Assembly (NCBI GenBank): GCA_028752905.1
Contig: JAQNBH010000011.1
Location: 25,135,333 to 25,199,332 of the forward strand
Length of the DNA stretch: 64,000 nucleotides
Reading direction: 5' to 3'
Source: Cladorhizidae sp. MBARI D1340-BT2
Taxonomy: Eukaryota; Porifera; Demospongiae; Poecilosclerida; Cladorhizidae
Shown one piece after another: positions 21,420 through 33,900 of the stretch. Both the position numbers and the translations under genes were made by a program. The notes under the pieces were generated by a model. It searched no databases. It saw only the letters and a program-made list of their open reading frames with translations, and was not told where the DNA came from. Within the stretch, counting starts at the first letter, position 1. Each line of letters opens with the position of its first letter.

Positions 21420-22730
21420 GGGGCAGTTGCTGCCATTGAAAGGTGGAAACATCAGTTAGTAGAAGCCCAGGAGAGCGACCCCACCATGGAGATCTGCAGG
21501 AGAAGAAGTGCTGTCCCTACCTCACCCTTTTTCTATCAGGATGACATCCTATGGAGTGAATCGCTACCCACAAAACAGACAGAGATGGTGCAGCAGATTG
21601 TACTTTCCGAGGAATACAGTTAGACGGCGCTGTATATGGCACACCTGGTACCATGGGCCGGCCACTTCGGGAGAACCAAGACCATTAACAGACTACTGAA
21701 AAGGTTCTTCTGGCCAGGCATATGAGGAGAAGTAGCATCTGCAAGAGATGCCAGACCTGCCAGCATGCAGCCAAGGGAATAGTATACGTAAGGCACCCCT
21801 CATTACCTTATCTGTTGTTTCACAACCACTGGCAATGGACAATGGACATAGTGAGTTCACTGCTGCAGACAGAGGAGGGCCATAGATATATTCTGACCAT
21901 GTGCGACTATGGGAAACGCTATCTAGAAGCCTTCCGGCTGAAGATCACAACAAGCAGAGATGTTGCAGATGCTCTGGTGGAGATGTTCTCCAGAGTGGGG
22001 TTCCCTGATGAGATTCTCTCTGACACGGGCTCCAACTTCTGCAGCAAACTGATGGAGGAATTCCTACGGATGTTCGGGGTGTGCCACATCAAGACTGCAG
22101 ACTATCATCCAGAGACGGACGGAATGGTAGAGTGCTACAATGCAACCCTAAAGAGTGGACTCCGTAAGTATGTTGAGCGGTTTGAAGGATAGTGGCACAT
22201 GAGCATTCCCTACTTACCTTTTGCATTATGTGAACTTCCCCACCAGAGCACAGGGTTCAGCCCATTTGAACTGATGTATGGGAGGAATCCCCGAGGGCCA
22301 CTAGACGTGTTGCAGGAACAGTGGAGGCAGCCGACTAAGTGTAAGGAGAGTGTCGTCTCCTTCCTACTTAACACCTACGAGAAGTTGGAGGCAGCTCGAG
22401 ACCTGGCCTGCACCACTCAGTTGGGACAAGGACAAAATGAAGATCTAGTATGACAGGACAGCTCGTGAACGCTGCTTCCAGGTGGATGACCTAGTCCTGT
22501 TTGCCTTCATCATCCAACAATTTGCTGGCCAGGTGCCAAGCACAATATCCTATCTCAGAAAAACTAAGCCATAGTACATATAAGGTCAAAGGCAAGTAAG
22601 GAGAAGCCGAACATTTCATGTGAGTATGTTTGCCAGGTGGGAGTCACCATCAGCGGTCTGTCTTCTCAATGAGACATCCCAACTACCACTGACTGAGTTC
22701 AAGGAGATCACGACCTGGAATGATCAATCT
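21420..22730 (+). pseudogene. Ty3/gypsy integrase, nearly complete core
   Basis: An N-terminal linker (21,417-21,620) leads to a zinc-binding H-H-C-C module (HLVPWAGHFG near 21,640, then CKRCQTC near 21,740). The catalytic core (21,722-22,192) has the first Asp in WTMDIVSS, the second in ILSDTGSNF and the Glu in GMVECYNATLK, with exactly 35 residues between the second Asp and the Glu: a full D,D-35-E triad. The helix after it (STGFSPFELMYGRNPRGPLD) is in the next frame. A GPY/F-like tail with a FHVSMFARWESPSAVCLLNE segment ends near 22,730. Stops occur near 21,622, 22,190 and 22,453. The enzyme inserts the cDNA copy into the genome; this copy cannot be made as a single protein. Confidence 0.9.
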
Positions 22731-23188
22731 ACATGATATCGTTAAGACAGAAGAGGAGATGGTTGCACTTGCTGTAGAGGGGGACAAAGATAATGTAGAT
22801 GATGAAGAGAAAGAAGAGTAGTGTGTTCCAGCTGTATCCCATGCCCAGGCTTGCACTGCACTAGAGACAGTGCTAGCATATGTTCAAGAGCAGTAGCATG
22901 GAATTCCAATGACCACAATGATGATGCTGAACAGTCTCTTGCTTGAAACTGAAAAATAAGATCGATAAATCAAAAGAAACAAAAGTTAGAGACGAAGCTT
23001 CAGACTCTAATACTTGTAATTAAGTTATTCACAATGTTGTTTAGATGCTGTCGTAATAATTGTACATGTGTTGTGGTTATTGTGGTAACTTAATGAACAT
23101 TTTGTGCAACTTCAGTTATCTGAACATTTAAGTTATCCGAACACCCTCCCTCCGGTCCTAACATGTTCGGATAACTGACTTCCTACTG
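22715..23188 (+). mobile_element. pogo/Tigger element, C-terminal part and right end
   Basis: An acidic tail (EEEMVALAVEGDKDN) leads to AVSHAQACTALETVLAYVQE, the usual C-terminus of Tigger/jerky-type transposases. The right end (23,100-23,188) has a pattern typical of Tigger ends: TTATCCGAACA, GGTCC, TGTTCGGATAACTGA, ending CTACTG next to TA at 23,189-23,190. The transposase core and left end are absent, so the element was 5'-truncated where it joins the gypsy integrase tail. Confidence 0.65.
22876..23067 (+). repeat. Left arm of a 193-bp inverted repeat
   Basis: This arm pairs with 24,722-24,914 in opposite orientation, with about three differences over 192 positions. It covers the end of the pogo-type coding tail and its 3' flank. 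Confidence 0.9.
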
Positions 23189-23190
23189 TA

Positions 23191-23439
23191 TAGAGTAATT
23201 AGGATGACAAAGGTGTTGATTGTTGGCTGCAAGCGCCTCAGCTCAGTGGTGGTTCTGACTATGTAGACGTATTTTGTGAGGTCTTATCTAACTTCAATGA
23301 CTCGCTAAGCATTCAGCGACTGACCATGCTAACATTTGGTGGTAGCGGACCGAACCTATTGGCCCGTATCTTTCCTTCGCTTGTTTTGATTGTAATTGTT
23401 ACTTTAGTTAACTCTACCACTCAACAGAATGGAAGGAAT
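23191..23439. other. Possible LINE 5' flank, not resolved
   Basis: AGCTCAGTGGTGGTTCTGAC near 23,238 recalls a tRNA-type box, but no cloverleaf can be folded. It may be SINE/tRNA-derived or part of the LINE. Confidence 0.25.
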
Positions 23440-23765
23440 TAGCTGACCGCAACACTCTGCTAGGCCACCATCATGTTGTGAACTGGTCTTAAATCATGCT
23501 AATATATAAACATGGAGAGAAATCCAGTGTCAGGAACCATGGTCTAATCTCTTTGTTTAGCTGTGTTCCAATAGGCCCAAAAGGATCATTCTCAAAAACA
23601 GCATTGCAATTACTATTTGGCAAATTTGGTTTCTTGAAAAACCTTTCTACAATGCAACAGTTCCTTCATTGCATCCATTTCTTGCTGATTATCTATCACT
23701 TGCTAATTGCTCACATATCTGGTTGCCCTAATGGTAGACAGTTAGGTTTAATTAGACATTTGTAA
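23440..23765 (+). pseudogene. Non-LTR (LINE) reverse transcriptase fragment
   Basis: EWKELADRNTLLGHHHVVNW is followed by IYKHGEKSSVRNHGLISLFS and then FGKFGFLKNLSTMQQFL. This matches the order P.YK.GD...V.NYRPISL and Q.GF...S...QL in jockey/CR1-type LINE reverse transcriptases (fingers region). The palm motifs with the catalytic Asp residues are absent. The enzyme would copy LINE RNA at a nicked target; this is a short dead piece. Confidence 0.65.
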
Positions 23766-23819
23766 TCTGATGTCTGGTCATTTAGTGTAAATTAATTAAT
23801 TAATTTTGTCAAGGCATAT

Positions 23820-24640
23820 AAGTTGAAAGGAGATCACGATTCTCTCAAACAAACTCTGTGTGAAAATTTCTCTGCTATTGCTTTGGGATCATTCTCGTTC
23901 AGAGTTGGAAACTTCTGGCTTTACCTATACCATCGAAGACGTGGTTCAGAGAATTGTCCTTCAGTTGACTTAATAATCAATGATACTTTATCTGCCTTTG
24001 ATAAGCTTGACTCCTCTGAACAAATTCCACCAATTTACTGTGAAGCTATAGAGCTGCTGAAGCTCCCTCCATGGCTACTGATTTACATGCAGCCACTGTA
24101 CAAGAATCAAACTTGTGTATTAGGGACTTGCAATCCAGTATGGAGGTTACTAACAATCAAGTTAGAGACATGCAAGTTAATCTCAGCAAACTTACATCCA
24201 TTCTGTCAACTCAGACTTCTAGTCTTAGAGACTTGAAGGATTCAATTAATAGTCGTGTTCAGGAAATTTCTATTTCATTGAGTGATAAGATCTTCCTCTC
24301 TGAATAACTTGTCTTCTGATCCTACATCTATTAAGGATCAAGTTTCTTCTTCTACAGTTGCTGTTCCATCACATCAATCAATAAATCAATAATGTTTGCC
24401 CAAGACCTGACCTTGTGAAGTTTTGTACAGTGTGGGATAAAAGATTAATCTTAATCTCCAAACAGAAACTCAAAGGGTTCAAGTTAAGTACAATCTTTGT
24501 TCGCCCAGATCTTTCACCAGATCTTTCACCGCAAGAAAGAGCAGCAAGGAGACCTTATCATCGCCATCACTACGATGAACATGCTTGCCTAGCCTAAATA
24601 AATCCTTACCATCGAGTTAAACACAAATCTCATCAACCAA
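23820..24640 (+). pseudogene. LINE ORF1-like coiled-coil fragment
   Basis: The frames at 23,823-24,236 and 24,071-24,307 contain a region with heptad-like spacing (QVRDMQVNLSKLTSILSTQ, then SLRDLKDSINSRVQEISISL) that looks like a coiled coil. It is followed at 24,400-24,600 by RPDLVKF, then ISKQKLKGFKLSTIFVRPDL and SPQERAARR, which resembles the RNA-binding C-terminal part of LINE ORF1 proteins, where a SPDLSP.ER segment is common. It lies downstream of the reverse-transcriptase piece, not upstream, so two different insertions or a rearrangement are involved. Confidence 0.5.
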
Positions 24641-24721
24641 GCGACGAGTGTCCAGAAGGTTATGGAATTCCCAAAAATATGACATTGGCACTTCTATATA
24701 CCTGATTTATTGATTGATGTG

Positions 24722-24914
24722 ATGTACAATTATTACGACAGCATCTAAACAACATTGTGAATAACTTAATTACAAGTATTAGAGTCTGAAGCTTTGTCTC
24801 TAACTTTTGTTTCTTTTGATTTATCGATCTTATTTTTTCAGTTTCAAGCAAGAGACTGTTCAGCATCATCATTGTGGTCATTGCAATTCCATGCTACTGC
24901 TCTTGAACATATGC
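24722..24914 (-). repeat. Right arm of the 193-bp inverted repeat
   Basis: Reverse complement of 22,876-23,067, with one extra T in a homopolymer and two substitutions. The giant 24-bp satellite begins directly at its outer end. Confidence 0.9.
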
Positions 24915-27900
24915 ACTCTGGTTTGCATCGAACCATGAACTCAGGTGTGCATTAAGCTATGAACAATGGAATGCAGCAAGCTATGAACTCTGGTGTCTAT
25001 CAAGCTATGTATGAACTCTGATGTGCATCAAGCCATGAACTCTGGTGTGTATCAAGCTATTAACTCTAGTGTGTAGCAAGGCATGAACTCTGGTGTGTAC
25101 GAGTCATGAATTCTGTATCAAGCCATGAACTCTGGTGGCTCGAGCCATGAACTCTGGTATGTTTCAAGCCATGAACTCTGGTGTGCATCAAGCCATGAAC
25201 TTTTGTTTGCATCGAGCCATGAACTCTGGTGTGTATCAAGCCATGAACACTGGTGTGCATCAAGCCATGAACTCTGGTGTGCATCAATCCATGAACTTTG
25301 GTATGCATCAAGCCATGAACTCTGGTGCCATGAACTCTGGTGTACATCAAGAGATGAATTCTGGTGTGTTGCCTTCATGAAGTCTATAACTAGCCATGAA
25401 CTATAAATGTCTCAAGCCATGAACTCTGGTGTACATCAAGCCATTAATTCTGGTGTGCATCAAGCTATGAACTTTGGTGTGCAACGAGCTAAGAACGATG
25501 ATGTGCATGAAGCCATGAACTCTGGTGTAGTTCAAGCCATGAACTCTGATGTGCATCAAGCCATGAACTCTGGTGTGTATCAAGCTATTAACTCTAGTGT
25601 GTAGCAAGGCATGAACTCTGGTGTGTACGAGTCATGAATTCTGTATCAAGCCATGAACTCTGGTGTGCATCAAGCCATGAACACTGGTGTGCATCAAGCC
25701 ATGAACTCTGGTATGCATCAAGCCATGAACTCTAGTGTACATCAAGCCATGAACACTGGTGTGCATCAACCCATGAACTCTGGTGTGCATCAAGCCATGA
25801 ACTCTAGTGTGCATCAAGCCTTGAACTGTGGTGTGTAGTAAGCCATGAACACTGGTGTGCATCAAGACATGTACTTTAGTTTGCATTGAGCAATGAACTC
25901 TGGTGTGCATCAAGCCATGAACTCTGGTTTGCATCAAGCCATGAACTCTTGTGTGTATCAAGCCATGAACTCTGGCTTGCATCAATCCATGAACTTTGGT
26001 ATGCATCAAGCCATGAACTGTGATGGGTATCAAGCTATGAACTCTGGTGTGTAGCAAGCTATGAACATTGGTGTGTGTCAAGCCATGAACTCTGGTTTGC
26101 ATCAAGCCATGAACTATGGTGTGTATCAAGCTATATGAACTCTGATGTGTAGCAAAACATGAATTCTGCTGTGTATCAATCAAGCTATGAACTCCAGTCT
26201 ATATCAAGCTGTATAAATTCTGTTGTGTAGCAAAACATGAACTCTTATGTGCATCAAGCCAAGAACTCTGGCGGGTATGAAGATATTCTAGTCTGTATCA
26301 AGCTATGAACTCGTGTGTGTATAAAGTTATGAGGTCTGGTGTGTATCAAGCTATGAACTCTGGGGTGTAGAAAGACATGAACTCTGGCGTACAGCAAGCC
26401 ATGAACTCTGGTGTGCATCAAGCCATGAAATCTGGTGTGTATGAAGCTATGAACTCTGATGTGCAGCAAGACATGAACTCTGTTGTGTAGCAATCATGAA
26501 CTCTGTAACTAGCCATGAACTATAGGTGTCTCAAGCCATCAACTCTGGTGTACATCAAGCCATGAACTCTGGTGTGCATCAAGCCATGAACTTTGGTGTG
26601 CATAGAGCCATGAACTATGGTGTGCATGAAGCCATGAACTCTGGTGTACATCAAGCCATGAACTCTGGTTTGCATCAAGCCATGAACTCTGGTGTGCATC
26701 AAGCCATGAACTCTGGTGTGCATCAAGAGATGAATTCTGGTGTGTTGCCTTCATGAAGTCTATAACTAGCCATGAACTATAAATGTCTCAAGCCATGAAC
26801 TCTGGTGTACATCAAGCCATGAACTCTGATGTGCATCAAGCCATGAACTTTGGTGTGCATCGAGCTAAGAACGATGATGTGCATGAAGCCATGAACTCTG
26901 GTGTAGTTCAAGCCATGAACTCTGGTGTGCATCAAGCCATGAACTCTGGTTTGCATCAAGCCATGAACGCTGGTGTGCATCAAGCCATAAATTTTGGTGT
27001 GCATCAAGCTATGAACACTGTTGTGTAGCAAGACATGAACTCTGGTGTGTAGCAGTCATGAACTCTCTATCAAGCCATGAAGTCAGGCGTCTAAAGCCAT
27101 GAACTCTGGTGTGTTTCAAGCGATGAACTCTGGTGTGCTTCAAGCCATGAATACTGGTGTGTATCAAGCTATTAACTCTGGTGAGCATCAAGTCATGAAC
27201 TCTGGTGTGCAACAAGCCATGAACTCTGGTGTGCATCAAGCCATGAACTCTGGTATGTAGTAAGGCATGAACTCTGGCGTGCATCAAGCCAGTAACTCTG
27301 GTGTGTATCAAGCTAAGAATTCTGGTCTGTAGCAAGACATGAACTCTGGTGTGTAGCAGTCATGAACTCTGTATCAAGCCATGAACTCTGGTGTGTAGCA
27401 ACCCTTGAACACTGGTATGTTAAGCCTTGAACTCTGGTGTGCAACAAGTCATGATCTCTGGTGTGCATCAAACCATGAACTCAGGTGTGCATCAAGCTAT
27501 GAACACTGGCATGCAGCAAGCTATGAACTCTGATGTGTATCAAGCTATGTAAGAACTATGATGTGTAGCAAGACATGAACTCTGGTGTATATCAGTCATT
27601 AACTCTGTATCAAGCCATGAACACTGGTGTCTTAAGCCATGAACTCTGGTGTGCATCAAGCCATGAACTCTGGTCTGTATCAAGCTATATGAACTCTGGT
27701 GTGTAGCAAAACATGAATTCTAGTGTGTATCAAGCTATGAACTCCAGTCTCTATTAAGCTATATGAACTCTGGTGTGTAGCAAAACATGAATTCTGCTGT
27801 GTATCAATCAAGCTATGAACTCCAGTCTATATCAAGCTGTATAAATTCTGTTGTGTAGCAAAACATGAACTCTTATGTGCATCAAGCCAAGAACTCTGGC

Positions 27901-30900
27901 GGGTATGAAGATATTCTAGTCTGTATCAAGCTATGAACCCGTGTGTGTATAAAGTTATGAGGTCTGGTGTGTATCAAGCTATGAACTCTGGGGTGTAGAA
28001 AGACATGAACTCTGGCGTACAGCAAGCCATGAACTCTGGTGTGCATCAAGCCATGAAATCTGGTGTGTATGAAGCTATGAACTCTGATGTGCAGCAAGAC
28101 ATGAACTCTGTTGTGTAGCAGTCATGAACTCTGTAACTAGCCATGAACTATAGGTGTCTCAAGCCATCAACTCTGGTGTACATCAAGCCATGAACTCTGG
28201 TGTGCATCCAGCCATGAACTTTGGTGTTCATAGAGCCATGAACTATGGTGTGCATGAAGCCATGAACTCTGGTGTACATCAAGCCATGAACTCTGGTTTG
28301 CATCAAGCCATGAACTCTGGTGTGCATCAAGCCATGAACTCTGGTGTGCATCAAGAGATGAATTCTGGTGTGTTGCCTTCATGAAGTCTATAACTAGCCA
28401 TGAACTATAAATGTCTCAAGCCATGAACTCTGGTGTACATCAAGCCATGAACTCTGATGTGCATCAAGCCATGAACTTTGGTGTGCATCGAGCTAAGAAC
28501 GATGATGTGCATGAAGCCATGAACTCTGGTGTAGTTCAAGCCATGAACTCTGGTGTGCATCAAGCCATGAACTCTGGTTTGCATCAAGCCATGAACGCTG
28601 GTGTGCATCAAGCCATAAATTTTGGTGTGCATCAAGCTATGAACACTGTTGTGTAGCAAGACATGAACTCTCTATCAAGCCATGAAGTGAGGCGTCTAAA
28701 GCCATGAACTCTGGTGTGTTTCAAGCGATGAACTCTGGTGTGCTTCAAGCCATGAATACTGGTGTGTATCAAGCTATTAACTCTGGTGAGCATCAAGTCA
28801 TGAACTCTGGTGTGCAACAAGCCATGAACTCTGGTGTGCATCAAGCCATGAACTCTGGTATGTAGTAAGGCATGAACTCTGGCGTGCATCAAGCCAGTAA
28901 CTCTGGTGTGTATCAAGCTAAGAATTCTGGTCTGTAGCAAGACATGAACTCTGGTGTGTAGCAGTCATGAACTCTGTATCAAGCCATGAACTCTGGTGTG
29001 TAGCAACCCTTGAACACTGGTATGTTAAGCCTTGAACTCTGGTGTGCAACAAGTCATGATCTCTGGTGTGCATCAAACCATGAACTCAGGTGAGCATCAA
29101 GCTATGAACACTGGCATGCAGCAAGCTATGAACTCTGATGTGTATCAAGCTATGTAAGAACTATGATGTGTAGCAAGACATGAACTCTGGTGTATATCAG
29201 TCATTAACTCTGTATCAAGCCATGAACACTGGTGTCTTAAGCCATGAACTCTGGTGTGCATCAAGCCATGAACTCTGGTCTGTATCAAGCTATATGAACT
29301 CTGGTGTGTAGCAAAACATGAATTCTAGTGTGTATCAAGCTATGAACTCCAGTCTCTATTAAGCTATATGAACTCTGGTGTGTAGCAAAACATGAATTCT
29401 GCTGTGTATCAATCAAGCTATGAACTCCAGTCTATATCAAGATATATAAATTCTGTTGTGTAGCAAAACATGAACTCTTATGTGCATCAAGCCAAGAACT
29501 CTGGCGGGTATGAAGATATTCTAGTCTGTATCAAGCTATGAACTCGTGTGTGTATAAAGTTATGAGGTCTGGTGTGTATCAAGGTATGAACTCTGGGGTG
29601 TAGAAAGACATGAACTCTGGCGTACAGCAAGCCATGAACTCTGGTGTGCATCAAGCCATGAAATCTGGTGTGTATCAAGCTATGAACTCTGATGTGCAGC
29701 AAGACATGAACTCTGGTGTGTAGCAGTCATGAACTCTGTAACTAGCCATGAACTATAGGTGTCTCAAGCCATCAACTCTGGTGTACATCAAGCCATGAAC
29801 TCTGGTGTGCATCAAGCCATGAACTTTGGTGTGCATAGAGCCATGAACTATGGTGTGCATGAAGCCATGAACTCTGGTGTACATCAAGCCATGAACTCTG
29901 GTTTGCATCAAGCCATGAACTCTGGTGTGCATCAAGCCATGAACTCTGGTGTGCATCAAGAGATGAATTCTGGTGTGTTGCCTTCATGAAGTCTATAACT
30001 AGCCATGAACTATAAATGTCTCAAGCCATGAACTCTGGTGTACATCAAGCCATGAACTCTGCTGTGCATCAAGCCATGAACTTTGGTGTGCATCGAGCTA
30101 AGAACGATGATGTGCATGAAGCCATGAACTCTGGTGTAGTTCAAGCCATGAACTCTGGTGTGCATCAAGCCATGAACTCTGGTTTGCATCAAGCCATGAA
30201 CTCTGGTGTGCATCAAGCCATAAATTTTGGTGTGCATCAAGCTATGAACACTGTTGTGTAGCAAGACATGAACTATGGTGTGTAGCAGTCATGAACTCTC
30301 TATCAAGCCATGAAGTCAGGCGTCTAAAGCCTTGAACTCTGGTGTGTTTCAAGCCATGAACTCTGGTGTGCTTCAAGCCATGAACACTGGTGTGTATCAA
30401 GCTATTAACTCTGGTGAGCATCAAGTCATGAACTATGGTGTGCAACAAGCCATGAACTCTGGTGTGCATCAAGCCATGAACTCCGGTATGTAGTAAGGCA
30501 TGAACTCTGGTGTGCACCGAACCAGTAACTCTGGTGTGTAACAAGCTAAGAATTCTGGTCTGTAGCAAGACATGAACTCTGGTGTGTAGCAGTCATGAAC
30601 TCTGTATCAAGCCATGAACTCTGGTGTGTAGCAACCCTTGAACACTGGTATGTTAAGCCTTGAACTCTGGTGTGCAACAAGTCATGATCTCTGGTGTGCA
30701 TCAAACCATGAAATCAGGTGTGCATCAAGCTATGAACACTGGCATGCAGCAAGCTATGAACTCTGATGTGTATCAAGCTATGTAAGAACTATGATGTGTA
30801 GCAAGACATGAACTCTGGTGTATATCAGTCATTAACTCTGTATCAAGCCATGAACACTGGTGTCTTAAGCCATGAACTCTGGTGTGCATCAAGCCATGAA

Positions 30901-33900
30901 CTCTGGTCTGTATCAAGCTATATGAACTCTGGTGTGTAGCAAAACATAAATTCTAGTGTGTATCAAGCTATGAACTCCAGTCTCTATTAAGCTATATAAA
31001 CTCTGGTGTGTAGCAAAACATGAATTCTGCTGTGTATCAATCAAACTATGAACTCCAGTCTATATCAAGCTGTATAAATTCTGTTGTGTAGCAAAACATG
31101 AACTCTTATGTGCATCAAGCCAAGAACTCTGGCGGGTATGATGATATTCTAATCTGTATCAAGCTATGAACTCGTATGTGTATCAAGTTATGAGGTCTGG
31201 TGTGTATCAAGCTATGAACTCTGGCGTGTAGAAAGACATGAACTCTGGCATACAGCAAGCCATGAACTCCGGGGTGCATCAAGCCATGAAATCTGGTGTG
31301 TATCAAGCTATGAACACTGATGTGCAGCAAGACATGAACTCTGGTGTGTAGCAGTCATGAACTCTGTAACTAGCCATGAACTATAGGTGCCTCAAGCCAT
31401 CAACTCTGGTGTACATCAAGCCATGAACTCTGGTGTGCATCAAACCATGAACTTTGGTGTGCATAGAGCCATGAACTATGGTGTGCATGAAGCCATGAAC
31501 TCTGGTTTACATCAAGCCATGAACTCTGGTTTGCATCAAACCTTGAACTCTGGTGTGCATCAAGCCATGAACTCTGGTGTGCATCAAGAGATGAATTCTG
31601 GTGTGTTGCCTTCATGAAGTCTATAACTAGCCATGAACTATAAATGTCTCAAGCCATGAACTCTGGTGTACATCAAGCCATGAACTCTGATGTGCATCAA
31701 GCCATGAACTTTGGTGTGCATCGAGCTAAGAACGATGATGTGCATGAAGCCATGAACTCTGGTGTAGTTCAAGCCATGAACTCTGGTGTGCATCAAGCCA
31801 TGAACTCTGGTTTGCATCAAGCCATGAACTCTGGTGTGCATCAAGCCATAAATTTTGGTGTGCATCAAGCTATGAACACTGTTGTGTAGCAAGACATGAA
31901 CTCTGGTGTGTAGCAGTCATGAACTCTCTATCAAGCCATGAAGTCAGGTGTCTAAAGCCATGAACTCTGGTGTGTTTCAAGCCATGAACTCTGGTGTGCT
32001 TCAAGCCATGAACACTGGTGTGTATCAAGCTATTAACTCTGGTGAGCATCAAGTCATGAACTATGGTGTGCAACAAGCCATGAACTCTGGTGTGCATCAA
32101 GCCATGAACTCTGGTATGTAGTAAGGCATGAACTCTGGTGTGCACCGAGCCAGTAACTCTGGTGTGTAACAAGCTAAGAATTCTGGTCTGTAGCAAGACA
32201 TGAACTCTGGTGTGTAGCAGTCATGAACTCTGTATCAAGCCATGAACTCTGGTGTGTAGCAACCCTTGAACACTGGTATGTTAAGCCTTGAACTCTGGTG
32301 TGCAACAAGTCATGATCTCTGGTGTGCATCAAACCATGAAATCAGGTGTGCATCAAGCTATGAACACTGGCATGCAGCAAGCTATGAACTCTGATGTGTA
32401 TCAAGCTATGTAAGAACTATGATGTGTAGCAAGACATGAACTCTGGTGTATATCAGTCATTAACTCTGTATCAAGCCATGAACACTGGTGTCTTAAGCCA
32501 TGAACTCTGGTGTGCATCAAGCCATGAACTCTGGTCTGTATCAAGCTATATGAACTCTGGTGTGTAGCAAAACATAAATTCTAGTGTGTATCAAGCTATG
32601 AACTCCAGTCTCTATTAAGCTATATAAACTCTGGTGTGTAGCAAAACATGAATTCTGCTGTGTATCAATCAAACTATGAACTCCAGTCTATATCAAGCTG
32701 TATAAATTCTGTTGTGTAGCAAAACATGAACTCTTATGTGCATCAAGCCAAGAACTCTGGCGGGTATGATGATATTCTAATCTGTATCAAGCTATGAACT
32801 CGTATGTGTATCAAGTTATGAGGTCTGGTGTGTATCAAGCTATGAACTCTGGCATGTAGAAAGACATGAACTCTGGCATACAGCAAGCCATGAACTCCGG
32901 GGTGCATCAAGCCATGAAATCTGGTGTGTATCAAGCTATGAACACTGATGTGCAGCAAGACATGAACTCTGGTGTGTAGCAGTCATGAACTCTGTAACTA
33001 GCCATGAACTATAGGTGTCTCAAGCCATCAACTCTGGTGTACATCAAGCCATGAACTCTGGTGTGCATCAAGCCATGAACTTTGGTGTGCATAGAGCCAT
33101 GAACTATGGTGTGCATGAAGCCATGAACTCTGGTTTACATCAAGCCATGAACTCTGGTTTGCATCAAGCCTTGAACTCTGGTGTGCATCAAGCCATGAAC
33201 TCTGGTGTGCATCAAGAGATGAATTCTGGTGTGTTGCCTTCATGAAGTCTATAACTAGCCATGAACTATAAATGTCTCAAGCCATGAACTCTGGTGTACA
33301 TCAAGCTGGTGTGCATCAAGCCATGAACTTTGATGTGCATCGAGGTAAGAACGATAATGTGCATGAAGCCATGAACTCTGGTGTAGTTCAAGCCATGAAC
33401 TCTGGTGTGCATCAAGCCATGAACTCTGGTTTGCATCAAGCCATGAACTCTGGTGTGCATCAAGCCATAAATTTTGGTGTGCATCAAGCTATGAACACTG
33501 TTGTGTAGCAAGACAAGAACTCTGGTGTGTAGCAGTCATGAACTCTCTATCAAGCCATGAATTCAGGCGTCTAAAGCCATGAACTCTGGTGTGTTTCAAG
33601 CCATGAACTCTGGTGTGCTTCAAGCCATGAACACTGGTGTGTATCAAGCTATTAACTCTGGTGAGCATCAAGTCATGAACTTTGGTGTGAAACAAGCCAT
33701 GAACTCTGGTGTGCATCAAGCCATGAATTCTGGTATGTAGTAAGGCATGAACTCTGGCGTGCATCAAGCCAGTAACTCTGGTGTGTATCAAGATAAGAAT
33801 TCTGGTCTGTAGCAAGATATGAACTCTGGTGTGTAGCAGTCATGAACTCTGTATCAAGCCATGAACTCTGGTGTGTAGCAACCCTTGAACACTGGTATGT

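Larger units (their letters stand above)
20141..22735 (+). mobile_element. Ty3/gypsy retrotransposon remnant, Gmr1-like order
   Basis: Gag with a SCAN-like domain, a protease region and an integrase follow each other in one orientation, with no reverse transcriptase between protease and integrase. In the Gmr1-like Ty3/gypsy group the integrase precedes the reverse transcriptase, and this order fits. The downstream reverse transcriptase is missing: after the integrase tail (22,460-22,730) the sequence turns into a pogo-type C-terminus. No LTR was recognised at either side. Stops and frameshifts make it non-functional. Confidence 0.75.

Noticed and set aside
23225..23300. tRNA gene suggested by AGCTCAGTGGTGGTTCTGAC
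   Set aside because: No anticodon or acceptor stem can be paired. At best it is a decayed tRNA-derived fragment.
25632..26183. Open frame of about 180 codons (VHGLMHTR repeats) as a gene
   Set aside because: It is a frame of the 24-bp satellite. Equivalent frames are open on the other strand, and stops arise wherever the GTGTAG variant occurs.
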